Positions 1 through 5,739 of a stretch of DNA of 5,786 bases are shown here, piece by piece (position 1 is the stretch's first letter; each line of letters begins with the position of its first letter). The DNA lies in the NCBI GenBank assembly GCA_041612095.1, contig JBFJJW010000194.1, positions 1 through 5,786 of the forward strand. Reading direction: 5' to 3'. The notes under the pieces are model-generated. The model saw only the letters and a list, made by a program, of their open reading frames with translations. It did not search any database and had not been told where the DNA came from. Source of the stretch: Solimonas sp041612095 (GTDB lineage: Bacteria; Pseudomonadota; Gammaproteobacteria; Nevskiales; Nevskiaceae). Made by a program: the position numbers and the translations under genes.

Positions 1-14
1 AGGCCGCCCCATGA
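1..14 (+). CDS. Possible 3' end of an upstream operon gene (last codons only)
   Basis: One frame reads two Ala codons and a Pro codon and stops at TGA 12-14, inside the ATGA that starts the next gene. The same ATGA arrangement joins the next two genes at 520-523, which makes a coupled upstream gene plausible. In operons of this kind the preceding gene usually encodes an ExbB/TolQ/MotA-type proton channel subunit or a first ExbD copy. That identity is inference from family context; only three codons are visible. Confidence 0.3.
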
Positions 15-523
15 TCCGAGCGCACACCCTACGCTCGCTGCGCCTGGAGCGGCGCCACAAGCGCAGCCGACCGGGCTCGCTGAATCTGGCCTCGCTGATG
101 GACATCTTCACCATCCTGGTGTTCTTCCTGCTGGTGAATTCTTCCCAGGTTGAGGTGCTGCCCAACCCGCGCGCGTTGGCTTTGCCGGAATCGGTGGCAA
201 CCGCAGGGCCGCGGCAGAGCGTGCTGCTGATGATTACCCGCGACGATATCCTCGTGAACAACGAGCGCGTGATGTCGGTGGACGACGCCGCCAATACCAC
301 GGGCACCGTGCTCGGCCCGCTGAAGTCGCGACTGCTTCAGGAGGCCCTGATACCGGTGGTCGGCGCTGGCACCGGTGCGGTGTCACGCGGCGAGATCAAC
401 GTGATGGCCGACAAGGACATCCCCTACCAGCTCGTCAAGAAGGTCATGGCGACCTGTACCGAAGCACGCTTTGCCCAGATTTCTCTAGCTGTGGCGCATC
501 GTGAGGGAGGCGCCAAGCGATGA
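11..523 (+). CDS. ExbD/TolR-family biopolymer transport protein
   Basis: This 170-residue protein has the ExbD/TolR architecture: a short basic cytoplasmic N-terminus (about residues 1-22, many Arg/Lys), one membrane helix (about 24-43) and a periplasmic domain. The helix carries the family motif LMDIFTILVFFLL. Asp31 matches the membrane Asp that takes part in proton use in ExbD (Asp25) and TolR (Asp23) of E. coli. The C-terminal part has the typical ending INVMADKDIPYQLVKKVM followed by a beta strand. The family works with an ExbB/TolQ/MotA-type pentamer in the inner membrane and transmits the proton motive force to a periplasm-spanning partner. That partner is probably the next gene, whose ATG overlaps this stop by four bases. 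The start at 11 is the first ATG in frame and keeps the whole helix; its ribosome binding site is mostly outside the window. A specific name such as exbD or tolR is not justified, because the neighbouring gene encodes neither TonB nor TolA. Confidence 0.9.
   Translation: MIRAHTLRSLRLERRHKRSRPGSLNLASLMDIFTILVFFLLVNSSQVEVLPNPRALALPESVATAGPRQSVLLMITRDDILVNNERVMSVDDAANTTGTVLGPLKSRLLQEALIPVVGAGTGAVSRGEINVMADKDIPYQLVKKVMATCTEARFAQISLAVAHREGGAKR
503..510 (+). promoter_or_regulatory. Ribosome binding site for the AgmX/PglI-tail gene
   Basis: GAGGGAGG lies nine bases before ATG 520 and inside the last codons of the ExbD gene. It supports both the chosen start and independent or coupled translation at the ATGA junction. 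Confidence 0.6.
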
Positions 524-1521
524 GCACGCACAGCATCCAGTGGCAAACCTGGGAGTTGGCGGACGAATCGGATCGCCGCTTCCGGCGCTTGTGTCTGATT
601 GTCGGCATCCCGCTGCTGATTCTCAGCGCGATCATCCCATTCCTGGAGTTGGTGGGCCTTACCCGCGGTGGTGGCACGCTGGCCGGTTCGCGCTACGTGG
701 AGTTTCTCCCGGAGCAGCCCGCGCCGGTAGCCGAGAAGGTCGAGGAGCCCAAGCCGGCCGAGGTCGATGAGCCGGAACCCGAGGACGTCAAGGCTGAGCC
801 GACCCCCGAGCCGCGCCCTGAACCACCCAAGGCCGCGAAGCCGGTGGAGGTTCCCCCTGAGGTGGTCCAGCAGCGCGCAGTCGAACGCGCACGCGAGACG
901 GCGCAACGCTCCGGCGTCATGGCGTTTGCCTCTCAGCTGTCCGCCCTGCACACCGGCGTGGCAGCCATCGAACAGAATGATCAGGCGCTGTCTGAGCTCA
1001 ACACCGGGGACGCCGCCAATACTGCGGGGGCCCCCAGCAGCGGCGCGTTTGAGCAAGCGGCGGCGGGCACCTCCGGTGGCATCGGCTCCGCAACCGGCAG
1101 TGGCCAGACCCGCCGCACCCAGGCAGGCACCGGACTCGGCCAGCGCCGGACCACCGTCGTCGAGAGCCCGGTGGGCTTTGGCGAGGATCGTTCCCGTCCC
1201 GGCCAGGGCGGCGACAAGCTGATCCCCGGTCGCACGCTGGAGGAGATCCAGCTGACCTTCGACCGCAACAAGGGCGCCTTCTACGCGATCTTCAATCGCG
1301 CCATGCGCGACAACCCGAATCTGGGTGCGGGCAAGGTCGTCGTCAGCATCACGATCGCCCCCAGTGGCGCGGTGACGGACTGCAAGCTGGTGTCGAGCAC
1401 GTTCAACGATGCGGACCTGGAGCGCAAGGTCGTGCAGCGCGTGATGCTGCTGAACTTCGGAGCCAAATCAGTACCGCCGTTTACCTACCCCAACTACCCC
1501 ATCAACTTCCTGCCGTCTTGA
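520..1521 (+). CDS. TonB-like energy transducer with AgmX/PglI C-terminal domain
   Basis: This 333-residue protein is built like TonB but ends differently. Residues 1-23 are cytoplasmic and residues 24-46 form a membrane anchor. Residues 64-115 are a Pro/Glu/Lys-rich stalk with repeated E-P and P-E-P units. Residues 117-147 look helical and contain SGVMAFASQLSALHTG. Residues 155-237 are rich in Gly, Ser, Thr and Ala and are probably disordered. Residues 238-333 match the AgmX/PglI (myxobacterial gliding motility) tail pattern: a helix with RAMRDNPNLG, strand VVVSITIAPSGAVTDCKL, SSTFNDADLE and a helix ending in NF. In the known family this tail is a periplasmic domain related to the TonB/TolA C-terminus. 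Translational coupling to the ExbD gene suggests that it is the moving rod of that motor. Its outer-membrane or cell-wall partner is not known. The tail has one Cys (288); a second Cys (25) is in the anchor. I assign no gene symbol, and a link to gliding in this organism should not be assumed. Confidence 0.85.
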   Translation: MSTHSIQWQTWELADESDRRFRRLCLIVGIPLLILSAIIPFLELVGLTRGGGTLAGSRYVEFLPEQPAPVAEKVEEPKPAEVDEPEPEDVKAEPTPEPRPEPPKAAKPVEVPPEVVQQRAVERARETAQRSGVMAFASQLSALHTGVAAIEQNDQALSELNTGDAANTAGAPSSGAFEQAAAGTSGGIGSATGSGQTRRTQAGTGLGQRRTTVVESPVGFGEDRSRPGQGGDKLIPGRTLEEIQLTFDRNKGAFYAIFNRAMRDNPNLGAGKVVVSITIAPSGAVTDCKLVSSTFNDADLERKVVQRVMLLNFGAKSVPPFTYPNYPINFLPS

Positions 1522-1580
1522 GTGTCGACGGGGCCGATCATCCGTGCGCGCCAGCGTGGCGGGTGATCGGCCCCGCACTC
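1520..1580 (+). terminator. Long hairpin after the ExbD/AgmX-tail operon (no U-tract)
   Basis: Positions 1529-1544 pair with 1560-1575 in a 16-bp stem containing one G-U pair (U1541 with G1563). After a four-base bulge (1525-1528), 1520-1524 (GAGTG) pairs with 1576-1580 (CACTC) and adds five pairs. The loop is 1545-1559 and may hold a further 3-bp stem. The hairpin overlaps the stop codon of the AgmX-tail gene (TGA 1519-1521). It ends 32 bases before the fabI start. The bases that follow (GGCCGTCGGGG) contain no T-run, so this is not a standard Rho-independent terminator. It could be a 3'-end stabiliser, a pause or attenuation site, or a protein-binding inverted repeat. Confidence 0.5.
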
Positions 1581-1602
1581 GGCCGTCGGGGATACAGCGC
1601 AC

Positions 1603-1606
1603 GGAG
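1603..1606 (+). promoter_or_regulatory. Ribosome binding site of fabI
   Basis: GGAG sits six bases before ATG 1613. This favours 1613 over the in-frame ATG at 1544, which lies on the edge of the 1520-1580 hairpin and would add 23 residues not found in FabI proteins. No convincing -35/-10 promoter is visible between 1521 and 1603. Confidence 0.6.
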
Positions 1607-1612
1607 CCAGAC

Positions 1613-2404
1613 ATGGGTTTTCTCGCGGGAAAAAGAGCGTTCATTACCGGGGTCGCCAGCGACCGCTCCATCGCCACCGGCATCGCCGAGGCATTTCATC
1701 GCGAGGGTGCGGAACTGGCCTTCAGCTATCAAGGCGAACGGCTCAAGTCGCGCGTCGAGGAGTTTGCCGCCGGTCTGGGCTCGAAGATCGTACTGCCGCT
1801 GGACGTCGCCGAGGATGCGCAGATTGAAGAGGTGATGCAGGAACTGGGGAAGGCCTGGGGCGGCTTCGACGTACTGGTCCACTCGATCGGCTTCGCCCCA
1901 CGCGAACAACTCGCCGGAAAGTATCTGGACGCGGTCACGCGCGAAGGCTTTCGCATCGCTCACGACATCTCCAGCTATTCATTCGCCGCTCTGGGCAAGG
2001 CGGCCCGCCCGTTGATGCAGGGCCGCGCCGCTTCGATGCTGACGCTCAGCTACCTGGGGGCCGTACGCGCCGTGCCGATGTACAACGTCATGGGGCCGGC
2101 CAAGGCCAGCCTGGAAGCCAATGTACGCTTCATGGCCGCCGAGCTTGGTGAGCAGAACATACGGGTGAATGGCATTTCCGCCGGGCCGATCAAGACGCTC
2201 GCCGCGGCCGGCATCACCGGCTTTCGCGGCATGCTCGCGCACGCTGCAGGCGCCGCGCCGATGAAGCGCAATGTCAGCATCGAAGAAGTGGGCAACGCGG
2301 CGGCGTTTCTATGCTCTGACCTGGCTTCCGGCATCACCGGCGAAATGCTCTACGTAGACGCGGGCTACCACATCATGGGCATGTCGTTTCCCGGAGACGC
2401 CTAA
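1613..2404 (+). CDS. fabI: Enoyl-[acyl-carrier-protein] reductase (NADH-type), FabI
   Basis: FabI reduces the trans-2 double bond of enoyl-ACP in the last step of each cycle of type II fatty-acid elongation, in the cytoplasm. The 263-residue product aligns almost end to end with E. coli FabI (262 aa) from its first residues, MGFLAGKR. The nucleotide-binding loop GVASDRSI is at 13-20 and HSIGFAP at 90-96. The catalytic set is Tyr147, Tyr157 and Lys164 (Tyr146, Tyr156 and Lys163 in E. coli, offset by one inserted residue near 136-140). ISAGPIKTLAA follows at 188-198. Gly93, Met160 and Phe204 are present at positions where changes give triclosan or diazaborine resistance in known FabI enzymes, so the protein looks like an ordinary inhibitor-sensitive type. 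One uncommon residue is Pro162, between Tyr157 and Lys164, where E. coli has Leu. The gene follows the hairpin at 1520-1580 and converges with the symporter gene, sharing four bases with it. No separate promoter is evident, so partial read-through from the upstream operon is possible. Confidence 0.97.
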   Translation: MGFLAGKRAFITGVASDRSIATGIAEAFHREGAELAFSYQGERLKSRVEEFAAGLGSKIVLPLDVAEDAQIEEVMQELGKAWGGFDVLVHSIGFAPREQLAGKYLDAVTREGFRIAHDISSYSFAALGKAARPLMQGRAASMLTLSYLGAVRAVPMYNVMGPAKASLEANVRFMAAELGEQNIRVNGISAGPIKTLAAAGITGFRGMLAHAAGAAPMKRNVSIEEVGNAAAFLCSDLASGITGEMLYVDAGYHIMGMSFPGDA

Positions 2405-2424
2405 GGCCTTGAGGCAATCTCCGG
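2391..2424. terminator. Hairpin spanning the convergent stop codons (possible two-way terminator)
   Basis: CCGGAGA (2391-2397) pairs perfectly with TCTCCGG (2418-2424). Inside it, after a small internal loop (C against AA), GCCT (2399-2402) pairs with AGGC (2412-2415), leaving a nine-base loop. Both stop codons, TAA 2402-2404 on plus and TAG 2403-2401 on minus, lie within it. The symmetry means that both transcripts would form the hairpin at their 3' ends. Neither side has a clear U-run, so termination strength cannot be judged from sequence. Confidence 0.45.
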
Positions 2425-3651
2425 CATCACCGCCTCGCCTTCGAGCTTGGCAATCACCGCAGCCGCTACCGTATCGCCGAACACGTTAACCGCAGTGCGG
2501 CACATGTCCAGAATGCGATCGACCGCAAGTATCAGGCCGACGCCCTCCAGCGGCAGCCCGACCGCGGCCAGTATCACGGCGATGGCCACAAGGCTCGCCG
2601 ACGGGATGCCGGCCACACCCACCGATGTCAGCAGCGCCAGTAACACTACGACGAACTGCGTCATCAACGACAATTCCAGACCGTAGGCCTGCGCGATGAA
2701 GATCGCTGCCGCACACTCGTACAACGCGGTGCCGTTCATGTTGACCGTGGCGCCCAGCGGCAGCACGAAGCCTGCCACTTCATCCGAGATGCCGGCGCGT
2801 TTGACGTGCTCCACGCTGACGGGGAGCGTGGCCGCCGAAGAACTGGTGGAAAAGGCCGTCATCAGCACGGGGGTCATCGCCATCAGGTAGCGGCGCGGTG
2901 ACAGGCCGAAGCCGCGCAGCACCAGCGGCAGCCAGATCAACGTCTGTATCAGCAGTCCCGCCAGCACGCAGACGGTGAACAGCAGCAGCGGCTGCAAGGC
3001 GCCCCAACCCGTCTGCGCAACGGTCTTGCCAACCAGCGCAAATACGCCTAGCGGCGCAAACCGCATGATCCAGCCAGTGATGCGAATCATCACCTCGTAC
3101 AGGCCGGCCCAGAAGCGGCGCTGGGTCTCTGCCATCTCCGCAGGCAGGCGCGCCGCAAAGTATCCGTAGAGCAAGCTGAAGAAGATCAGGGCCAGCATCT
3201 CGCCCTTGACGGCAGCCTCGAACAGGTTCGGTGGCACCATCCGCAACAGCACGCCCAGCAGGTCACCGCCGCCCCTGCCCTGCACCTGCTCCAGCACCAC
3301 GGCGGTATCGGCAGACAGGCCCAGCAGAGGGCCGGCCGGTGCGCCATCGACGATCCCCGGCTGAACCACGTCCAGCAGCAGCAGACCCGTCAGCACAGAT
3401 ATTGCGGTGGTGCCAAGAAAGAACAGCGCAGCCTTGCCGCCGATGCGGGACACGCCACCGCCGTCCCCCATGCCGATGACGGCGTGAATCATCGCGCCCA
3501 CGATCAACGGCACGATCAGCATCTTCAAACCATTGAGGAACAGGGTGCCGATAAAGCGCGTGCTGTCGATGACCCACGGGGCTTCACCGATCAGAGCGCC
3601 GGCGGCAACCGCAGCGACCAATGCAATCGCAATCTGCCAGTGAAGCTTCAT
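2401..3651 (-). CDS. Dicarboxylate/acidic amino-acid:cation symporter (DAACS family)
   Basis: This 416-residue, very hydrophobic inner-membrane protein belongs to the GltP/DctA/GltPh family. The hallmark sites are all present: a serine-rich re-entrant hairpin (STSSSAATLP, 268-277), NMNGTALYE (304-312), the second hairpin tip AGIPSAS (347-353) and the last helix DRILDMCRTAVNVFGD (378-393). In that helix Asp378, Asp382, Arg385, Asn389 and Asp393 line up with Asp390, Asp394, Arg397, Asn401 and Asp405 of GltPh. The Arg binds the side-chain carboxylate, so glutamate, aspartate or a C4-dicarboxylate is the likely substrate; these cannot be told apart here. NMNGT has Asn where most members have Asp (Asp312 in GltPh, a sodium ligand). 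The start at 3651 gives the usual N-terminus MKLHWQ. The next in-frame ATG upstream (3687) lies in the loop of the ppiD terminator, so it is rejected. No Shine-Dalgarno sequence precedes either ATG. The gene lies 84 bases downstream of ppiD and ends by overlapping fabI. Confidence 0.92.
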   Translation of the reverse strand: MKLHWQIAIALVAAVAAGALIGEAPWVIDSTRFIGTLFLNGLKMLIVPLIVGAMIHAVIGMGDGGGVSRIGGKAALFFLGTTAISVLTGLLLLDVVQPGIVDGAPAGPLLGLSADTAVVLEQVQGRGGGDLLGVLLRMVPPNLFEAAVKGEMLALIFFSLLYGYFAARLPAEMAETQRRFWAGLYEVMIRITGWIMRFAPLGVFALVGKTVAQTGWGALQPLLLFTVCVLAGLLIQTLIWLPLVLRGFGLSPRRYLMAMTPVLMTAFSTSSSAATLPVSVEHVKRAGISDEVAGFVLPLGATVNMNGTALYECAAAIFIAQAYGLELSLMTQFVVVLLALLTSVGVAGIPSASLVAIAVILAAVGLPLEGVGLILAVDRILDMCRTAVNVFGDTVAAAVIAKLEGEAVMPEIASRP

Positions 3652-3660
3652 AGGGTGCGC

Positions 3661-3704
3661 AAACAAAAACAGCCGTTCATGGGGCATTGAACCATGAACG
3701 GCTG
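3661..3704 (-). terminator. Rho-independent terminator of ppiD
   Basis: CAGCCGTTCATGG (3704-3692 on the minus strand) and CCATGAACGGCTG (3682-3670) form a perfect 13-bp stem with a nine-base loop. TTTTTGTTT (3669-3661) follows directly. It starts 31 bases after the ppiD stop codon and ends nine bases before the symporter ATG, so it should separate the two transcripts. Confidence 0.88.
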
Positions 3705-3735
3705 CGAATTTCTCGCTGCAAGCGCGTGTTCCCGA

Positions 3736-5661
3736 TCAGGGCTCCAGGTCGGCCGCCGGTGCCGTCTCATCAGGCTGCAGGATCTCGACCTCGATCTCGT
3801 CAGCAACAATTGTGCGATACGCCTGAAACTCACCGCCTGCAATCATGGCCGCCACCCGCTGCCGCTCGGGATCGGCTGACGACATCTCGGCGACATCCGG
3901 GCTCTGCACCGCCGACAGGGCGATCACCGCGACCCCACCGTTGTCCAACTGCGCCGTTCCGTAGCTGACTGCGTCGGTCGCCGGTCGCGGCAGCTTGAAC
4001 GCGACCTCGATCACCGCGCGATCCACGCTGCTGTTGTCACGCCGTATCGCACCCGGCGCGTGCCAGTCGCCATTCTTGTTGGCAACCGCCTCTTCCAGCG
4101 GCGTGCCGGCCTTGGCAGCCGCGATGACCTCCGCTATGTCCGCCTGCGCCCGGGCCTTGGCCTGTTCCTGACGCAGCGCCTCGCGAATGGTTTCGGCCAC
4201 TTCCGCCTGGCTACGCTGACGCGGCGCCTCGTACTCTGCCTTGCGCACCACCACAACCTTGTTGTCGCCGACAGACAACGGCTTGCTGTTCTCACCGTCC
4301 GTCAGCACTTCCTGAGAGAAGGCAGCCGTCTTCACCGCATCCATCGCTGCAATTCCAGCGCCACCTGCCCGCGTGAACCATTCGGTAGTCTGCACCTTCA
4401 GCCCGAGGTCGCGGGCGACGGGTTCCAGCGCCGTCGGATTCTCGAAGGCCAGCTGCTCCAGCTTCTCCAGGGTCTCCTGATAGCTGCGCTGACGCTCGCG
4501 CGCCTGGTACAGGTCGATCAGCTCAGACCGAACTGCAGCGTCCTCAAACGGGCGTGTCACCGACGGCTTGACCTCATCCGCGCGAATCACGTGCCAGCCA
4601 AACTCGGTTTCCGCCGGTTCGCTGATTTCCGCGGCATCCAGCGCAAACAGCGCATCCTCGAACTTCTCCACCATCTGGCCACGCTTGACCCAACCCAGAT
4701 CGCCACCCTGTGCCGCCGATCCGCTGTCATCCGAACTGTTGCGCGCCAACTCGCTGAAGTCCTCGCCCGCGCGCGCGCGCTTGGCCAGGTCCTCGGCCTT
4801 GGCCTTGGCCGCGTCCTTGTCGGCACCAAAGCTGACCAGGATATGCCGAGCCTTGCGCTCTTCCTGCGTGGTGAAGCGCGAGGCCTTCTCGGCGTCGTAC
4901 AGAACCTTCAGCACATCGGCAGCCGGAGCCTCCGCCTTGGGAAGATCATCCTGAGCCAGCTGCACATAGGCCAGGCGAATGCGCTCAGGCGCCATGTACT
5001 GGCTCTTGTCGCGCTCGTAGCGGGCCGCAATCTCCTCATCGGAAACAGTGATCTCGGGCAGGTAGCGCGCGGCGTCAAACACCGCGTAGGACAGCACGCG
5101 CTCCTGGTTGGCGAGCTTGTAGGCCTGCTCAGCCTGCACCGGAACGACAAAACTGCTCTCGACCACGCTGGCGCGCAACTGATCCAGCGCGATGGACTCG
5201 CGCAGGCGTGCCTCGAAGGACTTCGGCGATTCACCCTGGTTGGCGAGGAAGTTCATGTACGCAGTGGTATTGAACTTGCCATCCTGCTGGAACACGGGTG
5301 CGCTGCTGATGGTCTTGAACAGCAACGCGTCGCTGGCGTGATAGCCGGCCTCCGCGCTGTGCTGCTTGAGCATGGCCTCCTGCGTCATGTCCCTCAGCAC
5401 GGCCTGGCGAAACAGGGCGCGGTCGATCATGTCGGCACGGAAGTTCTCGCCCATCAGCTGCTGCATCTGGCGATAGCGCTGGTCGTAGGCCAGGCGGAAC
5501 TGGGACTCCCGGATCTTCTGGCTGCCGACCTTGGCAACGACCGGATCGCCGCCACCACCGCCAAACTGTTCAAGGCCAAAGAACGCGAAAGGAATGGCAA
5601 TGAGGGCGACGATGAAGCCGGCCACCAAGCCGCTGGTACGGTCACGGATCTGTTGAAGCAT
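3736..5661 (-). CDS. ppiD: Membrane-anchored periplasmic folding factor PpiD (SurA-N / parvulin domains)
   Basis: PpiD is an inner-membrane-anchored chaperone that meets proteins leaving the Sec translocon and helps outer-membrane and periplasmic proteins fold. This product has 641 residues (E. coli PpiD has 623) in the same order. A basic N-terminus MLQQIRDRTSG is followed by one membrane anchor at about 12-33 and a SurA-like N-terminal chaperone region from about 40 to 200 (VVAKVGSQKIRESQF; FQQDGKFNTTAYMNFL). A parvulin-type PPIase domain follows at about 267-363, then a long C-terminal chaperone region. The parvulin domain keeps RHILV (272-276), GGDLGWV (319-325) and FGWHVI (354-359). E. 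coli PpiD has little or no isomerase activity, so these motifs do not prove catalysis. The start at 5661 has a good ribosome binding site and begins at the conserved N-terminus; the longer frame to 5727 would run through the tRNA terminator. tRNA-Lys lies upstream on the same strand and a strong terminator follows. An antisense open frame of 550 codons is a codon-bias shadow. Confidence 0.93.
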   Translation of the reverse strand: MLQQIRDRTSGLVAGFIVALIAIPFAFFGLEQFGGGGGDPVVAKVGSQKIRESQFRLAYDQRYRQMQQLMGENFRADMIDRALFRQAVLRDMTQEAMLKQHSAEAGYHASDALLFKTISSAPVFQQDGKFNTTAYMNFLANQGESPKSFEARLRESIALDQLRASVVESSFVVPVQAEQAYKLANQERVLSYAVFDAARYLPEITVSDEEIAARYERDKSQYMAPERIRLAYVQLAQDDLPKAEAPAADVLKVLYDAEKASRFTTQEERKARHILVSFGADKDAAKAKAEDLAKRARAGEDFSELARNSSDDSGSAAQGGDLGWVKRGQMVEKFEDALFALDAAEISEPAETEFGWHVIRADEVKPSVTRPFEDAAVRSELIDLYQARERQRSYQETLEKLEQLAFENPTALEPVARDLGLKVQTTEWFTRAGGAGIAAMDAVKTAAFSQEVLTDGENSKPLSVGDNKVVVVRKAEYEAPRQRSQAEVAETIREALRQEQAKARAQADIAEVIAAAKAGTPLEEAVANKNGDWHAPGAIRRDNSSVDRAVIEVAFKLPRPATDAVSYGTAQLDNGGVAVIALSAVQSPDVAEMSSADPERQRVAAMIAGGEFQAYRTIVADEIEVEILQPDETAPAADLEP

Positions 5662-5664
5662 GCT

Positions 5665-5670
5665 CTCCTC
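5665..5670 (-). promoter_or_regulatory. Ribosome binding site of ppiD
   Basis: On the minus strand GAGGAG lies three bases before ATG 5661 (GAGGAGAGC-ATG). The spacing is short, but the match is good and it fixes the start. No -35/-10 pair is evident in the 37 bases between the tRNA terminator stem and this ATG. Confidence 0.6.
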
Positions 5671-5689
5671 GAACCTCTCTCTGTTCTCG

Positions 5690-5721
5690 CAAACAACAAA
5701 GCCCGGTCGTGAGCCGGGCTT
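5690..5721 (-). terminator. Rho-independent terminator behind tRNA-Lys
   Basis: AAGCCCGG (5721-5714 on the minus strand) pairs with CCGGGCTT (5706-5699) around a seven-base loop. The following minus-strand bases, TTGTTGTTTGC, are T-rich. It begins 18 bases after the CCA end of the tRNA and ends just before the ppiD leader. Confidence 0.8.
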
Positions 5722-5739
5722 GAGCAAACACTAGCGTGC

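Noticed and set aside
424..1056. A 210-codon minus-strand open frame across the ExbD/AgmX-tail junction
   Set aside because: It is antisense to two well-supported coupled genes and the translation shows no family motif; it is best explained by GC-rich codon use.
1544..1612. Upstream extension of fabI to the ATG at 1544
   Set aside because: The extra 23 residues have no counterpart in FabI, the ATG falls at the edge of the 1520-1580 hairpin, and the good GGAG site is at 1603-1606.
3231..3479. Plus-strand open frame rich in Arg/Pro inside the symporter gene
   Set aside because: It is the shadow of a membrane-protein gene read in reverse, with no domain and no ribosome binding site.
3652..3687. 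Upstream extension of the symporter to the ATG at 3687
   Set aside because: The 12 added residues are encoded by the terminator loop, arm and T-run of ppiD. The usual family N-terminus begins at 3651.
4060..5712. A 550-codon open frame on the plus strand, antisense to ppiD
   Set aside because: It lies almost wholly within ppiD, has a composition rich in Leu/Arg/His typical of the reverse of a GC-rich gene, crosses the tRNA terminator, and shows no recognisable domain. ppiD itself has clear domains.
5662..5727. Upstream extension of ppiD to 5727
   Set aside because: It would translate the terminator behind tRNA-Lys, and the conserved N-terminus and ribosome binding site support 5661.
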